From the NCBI GenBank assembly GCA_905221605.1, contig CAJNDS010001757.1, forward strand, positions 275,001-339,000: a stretch of 64,000 nt of DNA, read 5' to 3'. This document shows, piece by piece, positions 52,125-62,565 of the stretch. The translations under genes were made by a program, and so were the position numbers. The stretch's first letter is position 1. Each line of letters starts with the position of its first letter. The stretch is from Symbiodinium natans (lineage: Eukaryota; Sar; Dinophyceae; Suessiales; Symbiodiniaceae). A model generated the notes under the pieces. That model worked only from the letters and a program-made list of their open reading frames with translations. It had not been told where the DNA came from and made no database searches.

Positions 52125-53650
52125 GAAGCTTCGCGTGGCTACGCGAACCCAAACGCCTTAGGGTTTTATAGGGATTTAGGGAGGAAACCCTAAAAACCAC
52201 AACCTAAACCCAAATCCTAAACCCTAAAAGCGCCAAGCACCTTCTGAGGCCGTCGCGGTGCTTTGACTGTTAAACAGTCGGGTTTCCCCTGCGTCCGCTT
52301 CGATTGACTCACACAGCCAACCCCTTTCCCGAAGTGGGAACCCCGAAACCTAAACAAAAAACCACCTTCAAGAAGTTGTCGCAGTCAATGTCATTCTGGT
52401 AGACGTTCACCTGGCGGGAGCTAAGTCGTGCTTTTCGGGGTAAGGGTTTGGGTCATACAGGGACATACTTAGCCCTCCCGGCACTGCTGCAGCTCAACCT
52501 GCTTTTTGCTTTCTGGGTGGTTTTTGCTTCGGACACCGTGCCCTGTGTGGCCTGTTCATGGTGTCAGACGGCTTCTACTTGACCCAGAGCTCATCTGGGA
52601 CAGGAAGGGACGCTTCATCCCACGTCGTCATTGGGTCGGCACTCATCGCGCTGATCTCGCGCTCGATGGTATCCACTGTCGCGCCCAGTTTGGCGAAGCG
52701 CTTCGCCTTGGCCTGAATCGTCTTCCGACGATACGTTTGGATGTACTCTAGAGCCTCTCCTTCTTCAGCCATGTCTTCCAGGTCGCATACAAGGCCGTTG
52801 CACTCGACAATGATGTCTGCAAGTTCATGTCCCACCAAGTTGAACGCGATGCTGCTTGGCTTTCGAAGCTCCTCCTATCATGACGGGATACGACCACCAG
52901 ATGAGACCCACAAACCAACACATGCCCAACCCCAAGCAAAACAATCTACCTACCAGTGCCCAAGTGTGTATATGAGCTTTCTAGCCAGTCCTCGGTGCCA
53001 AAATTGTTGCCTTCGCCTCCAGGCCATACTTGGTCGATGCTCATGCCATCACCGAGAGGCGTGGGGAACTGCACGTGTTTTTTGGTGTGTCCGTGCCAGA
53101 TGCTCCTCTGGTAGTTCGGCAGAAAGTGCATCTGGACAAAGTCGGAGAAGATGGGTCGGTTGTAAGCGATGCCACCTGTATTTACTACTACCGGCACGGT
53201 GTAGTACTTCTCATTCGCAATTAATGTCCGGATCTGCCAATTCTTGCCATTGAAGAAATGTATCTTGCTGGCGTAGAATGCCTTGGTCTCCTTCAAGTAC
53301 AGCTCGCTCAAAGGCGGGCAAAGGCTTTTGTTCAGGAAAAGAGCATCCAAGTTCGTCTCGATCATGGGCATCTGAGCAACCTGCACGACCTTCCGGCTCA
53401 GGTTGAGCCTCATGCGGTGGGCAACCATCTTCCCAAGTCTTGTGGGAAGCATCGTGACTGGCTATGCGCTGCTGGTCTCATCTCTGTCAAGCCGAATTGT
53501 CTTCGGACACAAGCTGCATGATGCGACGTCAAGAGGCAGGAGAGCAACGCATGACACAGCATCTGGATGCGCCGACAAGCAGAAAACATGCAGAGCAGAC
53601 CTTGATCAGCGTCCCACCATCCGCGCGGACAGGGGCGGAAAATGACAGAC
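52125..53650. other. GC-rich host-like segment inside the virus
   Basis: Composition changes sharply near 52125 from AT-rich viral DNA to GC-rich DNA with telomere-like motifs (TAGGG/CCCTAAA runs at 52158-52230), as in the host flanks. It ends at the right terminal repeat. The boundary carries a small palindrome (CGCGAAGCTTCGCG). It contains an intron-bearing frame. Capture of host DNA between integrase and terminal repeat explains it best; insertion of a host repeat into the virus after integration is the alternative. Confidence 0.75.
52575..53452 (-). CDS. Captured host-like gene in the virus, two exons, about 260 aa
   Basis: Exon 1 (53452 to 52950) and exon 2 (52854 to 52575) join in frame across a 95-bp GT-AG intron, the split Ser codon being AG|C. 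The exon 1 product is well mixed (for example NWQIRTLIANEKYYTVPVVV, FSDFVQMHFLPNYQRS, GDGMSIDQVW). Exon 2 begins SIAFNLVGHELADIIVE, continues with a charged helix (YIQTYRRKTIQAKAKRF) and ends PVPDELWVK before the stop. No known domain is recognised. A further 5' exon is possible because the frame upstream of the first Met closes soon. Introns and GC-rich codons set it apart from all other genes of the element, so a host origin is likely. Confidence 0.55.
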
Positions 53651-53941
53651 CCCCGACCCATACTATGCTCCATAAAATGAACAAACCTAACCTTGCCCAT
53701 TTCGGGATGTTACATCACCTGAGAAATAGGATGAGATAGAGTATTTTACGGATAATGAGCTACTAGTTGCGATTTATATGTTCACGGTGATGTAATATCA
53801 CAAACTGGGCGACCCCATTGCCTTGTCCATTTTGGATAATTGCACCTTATTTTCTATATGGTAAAGTGTTTTAGGATATTATGGCTATGATCTGGGCCAT
53901 GGTGGTGCAATTACCCAAAATGGGCAAGGCCCCCCCTGACT
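53651..53941 (-). repeat. Right terminal inverted repeat of the PLV
   Basis: Reverse complement of the left end. Unlike the left copy, its inner side is bordered by GC-rich host-like sequence rather than viral genes. Confidence 0.95.
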
Positions 53942-53946
53942 GTATG
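53942..53946. repeat. Target site duplication, right copy (GTATG)
   Basis: Direct repeat of 35387-35391 directly outside the right terminal repeat. Confidence 0.85.
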
Positions 53947-54116
53947 GCCTGGCTTTTGGGGATTCAGGCTTCGGGCTCATGTGGTTTGGGATGAGGATCA
54001 AAATCTGAAATCGAAATCCTACCCTGAATTCCATGAAGTCCATGAATTCCATGAACCCAAGCAACTTAAAACCACTAACCTACAAAAACCAGAAAGCCAG
54101 GAACGATCTCCATTCT

Positions 54117-55091
54117 GGCAAGTGGCGGGTCCTCCAGGTATGGCTGGTCGGGGTACTTCTCGTTAAACTTGTCCAGCACACGGTTGATGCGCCTCAACCA
54201 AACCCCACATGCTAAGCCTGACACCAATCTCTTCAAGTGCTACGTGCCTTAGGGGATCAACTCACGGAACAGCCCCGTCTACTTCCCCAACTTCCGAACT
54301 CAGGTTTTGTCAGAAAGGGCCAGCAGTCTGAACGAGAGCCACACATCGAGAAGACGGATCGTGGCTGACGGTGGTTACAAAAGAAAGACGTTGAAGCGGG
54401 GTGAGGCGGGGCGGGGGGTGGCGGGACGGCAGGACCCAAGCCCCTAAAACCCGAAACTCACAAAACCCACCGCCACAATACCTTGGGGGGGGGTGCCAGC
54501 CCTGGATCATGTATTCTCATGTCTTCGCAAAACGAGATTTGAGCAAGCTTCCCCCCGGCCTCTGGTTGGCTTCCGTGGAGTTCTTGTCGTCCCAGAAGTG
54601 CATCTTCTTGCCCTCGACACAAGCTGTGTGAAACCAATGCACTCGCTGGAGCCTTTGCAAGCCTTTGAAATGCCTTTGAAAAGCCTTTCAAAGCCTGAAT
54701 CCTAAACTCGAACCGTCGTAGGCCTACTGCGGAGCGGCAACGAACCACCAAAAAACAAAGCACTACCAGGAATAAGCATACGCCCCTGAACACGTCACCC
54801 TGCAATCCCCTCCGTCCAACGGAGCGCCGAATGCTCGCCTTGTCCGAGCTCCGGCTGTACTCGTAGCCGCCGGACTTCATGAGTGCGCCGAAACTTGGGA
54901 TTCCTAGAGGGCGGAGACTTCGGACGACTTTCCAAAAACCCTGAAGACCTGAACCCCGCCAAAACTACACAGCCCTAAACGCTAAACCCTAAACCCTACT
55001 TCTGCAACCTTGCCTTCAAGCTCGTCGATGGAGATCTCGCCCACCTTCTCGTACGTGTAGGTGCAGTCAAATGCACCCGTTGGCTCGCCAC
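54117..55091 (-). CDS. Host gene beside the virus, at least four exons, unknown product
   Basis: Minus-strand exons: 55091-55009 (GEPTGAFDCTYTYEKVGEIS, then IDELEGK), 54940-54799 (GFWKVVRSLRPLGIPSFGAL, then MKSGGYEYSRSSDKASIRRS), one near 54612-54535 (CVEGKKMHFWDDKNSTEANQ, then RPGGSLL) and 54192 to about 54117 (RINRVLDKFNEKYPDQPYLE, then DPPLA). The first three join with matching phases; the border to the fourth is not settled. The 68-bp first intron is largely TTTAGGG-like. The pattern recalls a dinoflagellate-specific family with FWD and NxKYPDxP motifs, of unknown function. The gene points into the right end of the virus about 175 bp away, so the virus may sit in one of its introns. Confidence 0.6.
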
Positions 55092-55611
55092 CTGGTGCAG
55101 GGCACTTAATGTGCCCTTTGGCCCTTGGGTCGCGCATGTGACCTTTTTGAAGTTTAAGTCTTTGAGCGTTTTACTACTCTAGAATCTTTTATGAGGTATA
55201 CCATTCAGATCTCTTCGATCAGGCTCAGCCAAGTTCAGTCAGGTCACCATGCTTGCAGGCTCCACTCGGCTCCTTCTTTTCACAGGCGTGCGTCTTGCCC
55301 CAGAACCTGGCTCCACCCAGCAGTGCCGATTTAGGGTTCGGGTTTGTTAGGTTTCTTAAGCTTAGGCCTCTCGTTTTGGGCTTCATATATCCTGTTCAAG
55401 TCCCTGGCAACGTTGCCTCGATGGATACTACGCAAACAAGTGGACTAAGTAGACCTTCACCCTTCCAAGACATCCCTTCGTGTCCAAAAGTGCCTCGATG
55501 GGGGCGGTTTCAAGATGCTTTAAGGGTTTAAGGGGGTTTGCCGGCAGATCCATACATTGACATCCCATTGTGGCCAAAAATTTAGGGGCTCAGGCTGGAC
55601 TCGCTGCCCTT

Positions 55612-55704
55612 GTCTACGAAGATGAGGGACCCTAATATAGTCCCCCAAACAATAGGATTCCCGTTATACTCAGGACCCCAGTAAGGTACCCCTAACGGAA
55701 ACCC
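55612..55704. repeat. MITE family 2, diverged copy
   Basis: TCTACGAAGATGAGGGACCC, CAATAGGATTCCCGTTATAC, CAGGACCCCAGTAAGGTACC and GGAAACCCC align with the family in order. Confidence 0.75.
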
Positions 55705-56193
55705 CTGATGTGACTTGCAGATAGAACGGAAGCCGAGGGCAGGGCTTCTGGGATGAGCACACGCCCGGCAAGCTGTACCACATGGCATCTGGGCATTGTG
55801 ACATGGAGCCACTAAGAGTGCTTAGGCCCCACAACTTGGAGCCCTGCTAACCGCAAGACATGAGACATGTACACGAGTGCTCCGCCTTCTTCGCAAGCAG
55901 GCCCCCCTACAGGATTGTAGAAGCCGAGATGTGGAGCCTGGAACCCAATCAATGCCTGAGCTCCCGGCTGGGATACTTCACCAGACCCATCCTGGGGATG
56001 GAGGGAGACTAGCCTTCTTCCGGGTACGAGACTCAAAAGGAGGCCTCACACACACCTGGGGCTTCAGAGCTTGCAGGCCTGAGCCTCGTGAGGTTGAGAG
56101 AGCTTGCATCCGAGCAGCCACTGTTTGTGTGGAAAGTGGTTGTTCTCGCCCTTGTTCCAAGACTCACAGCCGACCTCGGCAACACGATGATTT

Positions 56194-56289
56194 GGGATGT
56201 TCCCCCTTCTACTAACAGTCCTTCATGGGGATTATCATAGGGGTACCATGATCCCTTTTAAGGATTGTGAGTATAAGGGGGAGCATCCC
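56194..56289. repeat. MITE family 1, complete copy (96 bp)
   Basis: GGGATGTTCCCCCTTCTACT opens and GTATAAGGGGGAGCATCCC closes, with matching inner arms. Confidence 0.9.
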
Positions 56290-56639
56290 AGTCGATGCTA
56301 ACTAACTCGTTCCAGCTGTTTCCTGCTGAGCCTGCCATCGTCATTGTTGGGCGTGAGGGGGCTTCGGGGCTAGCGATCCTTAGATGTCGTACCCACCAAA
56401 CATGAAGGTTTCAGCACAAGCATCAGAGTTGCAGAACAACCTAAAATTCTTCAGACCCCAACCCATCTGCGAGGTCACCACATGGCAGCCACTCCCAAAC
56501 CCGAGCTTGTTGGGCTGGTGTTTGTGCATTGCGGAGCCGGATCTACTTAGCCCTTGGTCGCCGGCAACCGGGCCGAAGTGCTGGAGATTCTCGCACCCAA
56601 AGGGGCCTCGGAAGATTCGGGTCCGGCTGTGGGGTTTGG

Positions 56640-56795
56640 GGTTCAGGGTTCAGGGTTCAGGGTTTAGGGTTTAGGGTTTAGGGTTTAGGGTTTAGGGTTT
56701 AGGGTTTAGGGTTTAGGGTTTAGGGTTTAGGGTTTAGGGTTTAGGGTTTAGGGTTTAGGGTTTAGGGTTTAGGGTCCAGGGTTTTTTTAGGGTTT
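56640..56795 (+). repeat. Telomere-like array (TTTAGGG)n, about 20 units
   Basis: The longest uniform plus-strand array right of the virus. Confidence 0.95.
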
Positions 56796-57984
56796 AGGGG
56801 AAACTTCAGGAGTTCATGGAGGGCTGGTTCGTGGGCATGGCCTCCAAAAGGTGGGACTTTACATTGCAACACACATGCAGAACACAGACTTCGTTGTCCA
56901 ACACGCAATTTGGCAGCCTTCACGGCCTTTAGCAAGCTGCAAACACAGCACATTCAGCATTTGAGGCCATTCAGAAGCTCGACACGCTGCAAGCTGCCAA
57001 ACTTCCTGCTGAGAAGTTGATCCGCATGCTGCAAATCACAACATTTCCATGTGTTGAGCAGCTGAAAAATAGCGCTGTGAGCTGCAAGCTGCGTTTCGTA
57101 CAAACGAGCCATTCTTGAAACGTGCTGATTTACTGGCTGTGCACAAGCACCTTTTCCTATGATTCTAACCATATTAATGTGTTAGACATCCTCAAATTGC
57201 CAGTACTTCTGGCGGATCACTCTGCTCAGGGCACAAAGTGGAGGGTTCGAATAACTTGCTAGCCTGTATAAGCACAGCACAAGTTGCTAAAATTGATACT
57301 GACACTCCCTCGTTAACACACCGCAATGGCCCGGGAAGCTCCCAAAAGCAAAGGTGTAAGACCCGAGCCAGTGCACTTGCCGAGGTCGTACACATTGACG
57401 ACTCCGAAGTTCCTCAGATTTGTGGGAACTCGGCACGAATCCGCGCGGGGTGTTCTGAAACCTGTCGCCACGTCCCACCGTACAAGTGAGCCCATAACCA
57501 AGCCTCAACTTGATCCAGGCTCCTGCGAGGCTCCTGGAGCTTCCTCTTTGGCAGATAGTACAACCCATCACAACCCCAAACTCTGAATAGAATCTCATTG
57601 TCAGATATTGTCAGTCCGTGAATGACTGTCCTGACGATTGGTCTATAGGCCTCTTGGGTTTCTTGTTTGACAGAGCAGTAGCCTGTGCTGATTGCGTTTG
57701 CCAATAGAAAGCAGAGCTCGAATGTATTATTGTTAAATGTGTGTTGCTGCCCTGCTTATAGATGTCAAATCACTCGACCATTTTCCAGATCGTGAGAAAG
57801 GAGTTTTGGGCAGTATGGATTGGGGCGAGGCAACCCTTAACAGCATACTGCACCTGCAGGACAGATGTCTCACGCAGGCTCACGCAGACAAATCCTTTCC
57901 CAAGCCTTGATCATATGGCAGCCTGAACCCTACGCTTCTACACTTCCCAAGCCTTGAAGGAGAAACCTTGACATTCTCCGCAAC

Positions 57985-58068
57985 CATACTAGCGGTCCTT
58001 AATGGAGACTATAGTAACCCTTAGTATAATCCCGATTAAGGATTGTGAGTATAAGGGGGAACATCCCA
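57985..58068. repeat. MITE family 1, copy lacking its left tip
   Basis: TACTAGCGGTCCTTAATGGA through TATAAGGGGGAACATCCC; the outer GGGATGTTCCCCC is missing. Confidence 0.85.
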
Positions 58069-58926
58069 AGACAAAAAGCCTGCAACCATAAGAGGTCACA
58101 GGCTCATCCCGAGGCGATGGAGCCTCGGAGTCTGCTCTCTTATGATTTCGGGCGTGGAAATCTCAAGGGGCTTCGAACTGGGTGGATACCAGGGGTGTTG
58201 AACTTCGGCCGCTGGGGCTCTGTGATCAGGATGGCTCAGGGCGTAGGATGGTGTAGGTATTTTTGTTGGGGAAGGTTTGGGGCCTGGAAGCGACTCGGGG
58301 GTGCGCACGTGGTCGGCACAGACTGCGCAGGGCCAGTCGCCACCTTCCCTCAACCCCCAATGATTTCAAGCCAATGCTGCTGCCCTCCCCCCCCTCCCCA
58401 GGAAGCTATAGAAACAAAAGGGCCTGAATGGCGTGGATGAAAACAGGCTGGGACAGGATGGGACTTAGGACTGGGCTTTCAGTTTGCATAGTTGGGCATG
58501 TTTCGACTACACGCTGAAGATTTTTCATCCCAGTACCACCATGCAGTCGACACAGGAGGAGTTCGACTCCAAACTCTCAGGCTAGATGTTGCAGATCAAT
58601 CGTCTGAGTGAGAAAACTCAACCCTTAACGAACAGACCCAGAGCACTACCACGGCACCGCGTCGGAATGAAGCTGAAATCGGCTGGATCTTTCGGGGGGG
58701 CAGGCCATGCCTCACGTATCCAGGCTTCCCGGCGCGCAAGTGGCGCGAGTTTGCACGCGATAGCGCTCGATGCGTGTTTTGGGGATGCTGGAGTAGCTGC
58801 CGACCTGGGGGCAGAGTTGGGGCTGGGCGGGGGCTTGGGCGGACAGGTTCGCAAGGCATCTACTTCATCAGGGCTTCGAGAGGCCTGGTCGTAGGGTCAA
58901 GGGACTCAATGGACAAAGACGCATTT

Positions 58927-59027
58927 GCGGGTTTACGAAAGTAAAGGACCCCGAATTTTGAGCCCAAATAGTAGGATTCCCTTATAATCAGGACCCCCAA
59001 AAGGTACCCCTGATATCGCAAACCCCC
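58927..59027. repeat. MITE family 2, complete copy
   Basis: GCGGGTTTACGAAAGTAAAG at the left is mirrored imperfectly by TGATATCGCAAACCCCC at the right; the core GTAGGATTCCCTTATAATCA is shared. Confidence 0.85.
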
Positions 59028-59438
59028 ATGTAAGGGTGCAGCATAGACTGAGATTTTGCAACGCAGACTAAAAGCCACCATCCTGAGGCCTGCATGGGGA
59101 TTAGCTTTCGGCTCGAGGCTTCGAGCCGCTATTCCTAAGAACACTGGATGCAGAGGCGCTCCACGGAAAGAGGCGCGAAACCGCCATTGAAAGTCAAGCA
59201 ACCGAAAACCCGCATGCAAGATGTGACAAATCAACTCGTGGTGTGAAAAACATGGTCGTGGTAAGTACAAAGGCACGATTTGAATCAGTGTAAGAAACTA
59301 AGAAACAAGCTGTTGTAAGCTGTTGTGATACCACCTTCGTGTGACTTCCTTCCTGGCTCAACAAACGAGTGACACACTGAAAGCCACTAGTCCTTTGAAA
59401 CACCTTCACCACCACACCACCACCAACCTCTCTGTCCT

Positions 59439-59640
59439 TCATTGCACAACGGCCAGCTTAGAATATATGGTCCAAGGAAATCCTCCGAATCCAACACGAC
59501 CCATGCCACTCCATGCACTGTTCAAGCTCGTCACGGAGGAGTACTTAAAGGGTACTGTTGAGCTTCGCACGCGAAGATAGTGATGCCAGATAATCTCGTT
59601 GTGCAAATACCACAGGCAGCCACCTTCGTCGAAGGGATCC
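59439..59640 (-). CDS. Possible terminal host exon
   Basis: The minus frame reads DPFDEGGCLWYLHNEIIWHH, then YLRVRSSTVPFKYSSVTSLN, and ends YSKLAVVQ before a stop. It is rich in aromatic residues and protein-like. The opposite strand is also open over part of it, so strand is not certain. Confidence 0.35.
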
Positions 59641-59894
59641 GGTTCAAAAAGTGGGTGTGTTGTTTCCAGTGTTCGGGCTCCGCCGAAACCCCCACCCCCT
59701 GACGATCCTTGCGGCACTGTTTCAGGCTTCTGTGACCCCAGGGCTTGCGGCTTAGGTTCGGGTGCAGGCGGCGCACAGGGTATATACAAGGTGTTGGGCT
59801 TAGACTCCGGGCTTGAAAATGCAGAAAAAAAGGACCCGAATAGTTGTTGCAGCCTAGAACACAGAGAGACACTTGTGATCAGAAGAGCCGAACT

Positions 59895-59973
59895 TCACTC
59901 GTAACCAGCCAAGCCTACGTTGGCCATGTCCTGATTCACAGGCTGGTAGTCCTCGTCTGTCTGGGCGCGGTAC
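59895..59973 (-). CDS. Terminal exon of a minus-strand host gene
   Basis: After an acceptor-like GAG it encodes YRAQTDEDYQPVNQDMANVG and then LAGYE before a TGA stop, an acidic protein-like C-terminus. Upstream exons were not identified. Confidence 0.45.
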
Positions 59974-61369
59974 CTCGGTACACAAGCACCCCAAAGTGCA
60001 GGGGTTTGATGCCTTAGGGTCGGAGGCTCGTGGATCCCTGCGCCAACAAGTTTGGACGAAGCCCCAAGCTCGATCAAGCTCCAGCCGTGAACGAAGCCGT
60101 GAAGCCGCAACATCCCGTAACGTCAACACAGGTGGCAACCGCCTAGGTGAAGATGGACGGTTACGAGGGGGTCCGGGCGGGGAAAAGACGATACATGACA
60201 CATATGATACATGCACACTTGCGGGATTGCACGATAGGAAGCCACGTTGCAGTCTTGTCAATTTCCACTTCAAGTCTAGCTGTGGCAGGGCACATGTAGA
60301 AGTCGTGCAACGGGGCCTCAGGGCAGCCCTCTTCATTGAGCAACACGGAACTTCCTCGTGCAGGATACTTGCATCGGGCGTCTTCATTGTTATAACTTGC
60401 TTCCTGAACGAGATTTCAGCGGATGCACATGCCGACTTCACCCCGCCCTGTCCAATTAAATTGTGCATCTATCATCATGCCAGGCTTTCCCGGGTCCTGA
60501 AAGACGGGTGGCCTGCCATTGCGCAGCAGTGGCTCGCAATCTTACTTGCTTGGCTACTCATGATTCACTTTGATTCACAGGTGGATTGCATAATGTCCAG
60601 GACCCCGAGGAACCATGCAGCCACCCCACAGTGGTCCCTCAATCGCTGGCAGAAACACTTCCAAAACAACCTGAGCCCTGCGAATCCCCGCACCTGCGGT
60701 GACCGCAAGCCTCCCGGCCGCCTGCAGGCCAAGAGCCTGGGTTGTTGGGCCCCCGGTAAAGCAGGACACACTGCAGTGCACAAGAGATATGAACGGGTGT
60801 TCGCTTGCGCTTCCGGTCTGCCAAGACACGAAAGTGACGTGTCTACACAGCCTTGGTACCTTGAATCTACCCATTGCCGCCGGTTGGCGCGTACCCTGCT
60901 GCGCCGATGACAGCCTCCAGACAGGGTTCAAAACATGCTTACCTGGCCTAGGTGGTCGGGCAGGGCAATGGGGTTGAAGTCATGGTGGCATATTGTAGCT
61001 GCTAGCCTCCGGCGTCTCTAAACCAAGCCCCTAAGACACAAAACCACACACCTTTGAACCCGCATCAAGCAGCCCAAACACAGAACGAGCGCTACTGAAA
61101 TGCCCCGCCAGTGTGGCCGCCACCCGAAGCATGCCAGTCACGAAGCAGTTGTGGAACGGGCCTGTTCGAGCTTTTGCAGAGCAGAGCATGCTAGGTTTCG
61201 CTTTTGCCTCGGCCCGAAGACTAAAGATAACCATGTGCCATTGTCCCCGGACCCTAGAATGATGTATGGTTGATGTGGATGTGGGACTTGGGGTTGTTTG
61301 GGGTTGCGCATATGGAAGGGCCTGCAAGAACTCCTCGCAGGGCCGTGGACGAGCGCTCGCCTCGACAGC

Positions 61370-62128
61370 ATGTAGCACTCCGAAGTCCCAGTGCTTACAA
61401 GGCTTGCCCTCCAAAGCACAAGATGACCAGGATGAAGATTTCCTGTTCTTGGTGTGTGTAAGCTTTAACTGGCATTGCCCACAGCGGAGGTTGAGACCTT
61501 CCCACCCGGCTTTTCTTTGACCAGTTGTCGAAACCACTCTTGCCGATGTCAGCGGCCTTGGTTTCCTTCTTCCTTTGGAGGTAAGCTTGAGAATCCGGGT
61601 GCTGGTTTTCGCTAGCTGCTGTGAGGATCTTCTCAGCCCTCCCGGCATGGAATTCCTGTGCTTTCTTGCTGTCGTGGTCCTGAAGGCTCAGGGCCTGCCG
61701 TTCTGCTTCCTTGACGTTTGGCTGCTAGCTCTCCACACAGAGCATCCGCCAGCTCATTTACTTGCTTCCTCCAGAGGTGGTCCGATGGAACCCATTTCAT
61801 GTGCAGTCTGCTTGTGTATTTCCCACCACAGGTCCGTGTGTGTCTTTCCGGCCCCCGGTACCATCCCCGCTATGGCACCGACCTGCACGTAGCCCTGGCC
61901 TTCTTTTTTTGATTTTTGACAGGCTACGACCGCAAATGCTACTTTGCGGAGTCTGGGGTCCGCTGTGAAGGGTCCTCCGCTGGCATAGGATTTGCCCTCC
62001 AGCCCATCTGCCTGTGAAAGTGGGTTCCTCAGCTTTGTTGGCAGCCCTCGTGTCCACAGGCCCCGCCGATTCAGATTCCGCGGGGATCCCGGAGCCCGTG
62101 CCGCCCCCAGCCCATGCCGAGCACCCAT
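61370..62128 (-). pseudogene. Decayed retrotransposon RNase H region
   Basis: One minus frame reads ASGGPFTADPRLRKVAFAVV and, further on, THTDLWWEIHKQ. After a frameshift near 61800 the next frame continues KWVPSDHLWRKQVNELADAL and CGELAAKR, the end of an RNase H fold (VP-S-H...N-LADAL). A second frame change leads to a basic tail with LRCGQCQ and a later C-x-W cluster, like the zinc-binding tail of dinoflagellate non-LTR elements. The usual first catalytic Asp before SGG is replaced by Ala. Frame changes and this loss mark it as dead. The reverse transcriptase part was not found upstream. Confidence 0.6.
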
Positions 62129-62439
62129 AATCCTTTAGAGACGTCCTATGCCACCCCACACAGCCAGCTCCCAAGAAACAACACCCCCCCCTCCCCCTGA
62201 ACCCTAAACCCCCTCCCTAAACAAAAAAAAGAAGCTAACCAAGAGAAAAACTTTTTGCCCTCCTACCAGTGTGCCTGCATCCACCACCGCAACGTCTCGG
62301 CTCAGCTTCTCCTGTTGCGGTTTGGTTTATAAAGGTTATACCTCAACATATGCCCCTAGATACCCAAATAAGACTATGCGCCCTCCAAAACAGAAACCCT
62401 ACTCAAAAAGACCACCTACCTATATAAGGTTTGGCTGTT

Positions 62440-62565
62440 CAAGGGGCATTTGTGTACGGTCAGCTGCTCATCGAGTATCCCCGCCGTGGAAACAACATGA
62501 GCCCCTTCGAACGCAACTTCCGTCTAGCCCACTCTCCTCTGGCTGCAGCGGCTCAGACTCCATGG
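62440..62565 (+). CDS. Possible host exon
   Basis: The plus frame reads AVQGAFVYGQLLIEYPRRGN, then NMSPFERNFRLAHSPLAAAA, compact and protein-like. Borders are not certain and no family is recognised. Confidence 0.35.

Larger units (their letters stand above)
35392..53941. mobile_element. Integrated polinton-like virus (PLV), complete, 18,550 bp
   Basis: The element is bounded by inverted repeats of about 291 bp whose outer ~258 bp are identical, and by the direct repeat GTATG on both sides. Its left 16.5 kb is AT-rich, lacks telomere-like repeats and has about 19 tightly packed intron-free genes, unlike the GC-rich host DNA around it. It carries packaging ATPase, major and minor capsid proteins, fibre, lipase, polymerase-helicase and rve integrase, the combination known from PLVs and Polintons. 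I find no adenovirus-type maturation protease. All frames are intact and the ends are identical, which suggests recent integration and possible activity. About 1.5 kb next to the right end is host-like. PLV is preferred over virophage because of the rve integrase plus fused polymerase-helicase and the missing protease. Confidence 0.95.
55705..59438. other. Host DNA without a supported gene
   Basis: Holds MITE copies of both families and a long TTTAGGG array. Short frames occur on both strands, none of which I could place in an exon chain. Confidence 0.45.

Noticed and set aside
53410-53700. Frame of 96 codons starting inside the right terminal repeat
   Set aside because: It overlaps the captured gene in another frame, is Cys/Arg-rich without pattern and is not matched at the left end.
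59996-60910. Open frame of 304 codons, the longest in the host DNA
   Set aside because: No domain, no splice context and mixed, unpatterned composition; in GC-rich DNA a frame of this length can occur by chance. It may deserve RNA evidence but I cannot support it.
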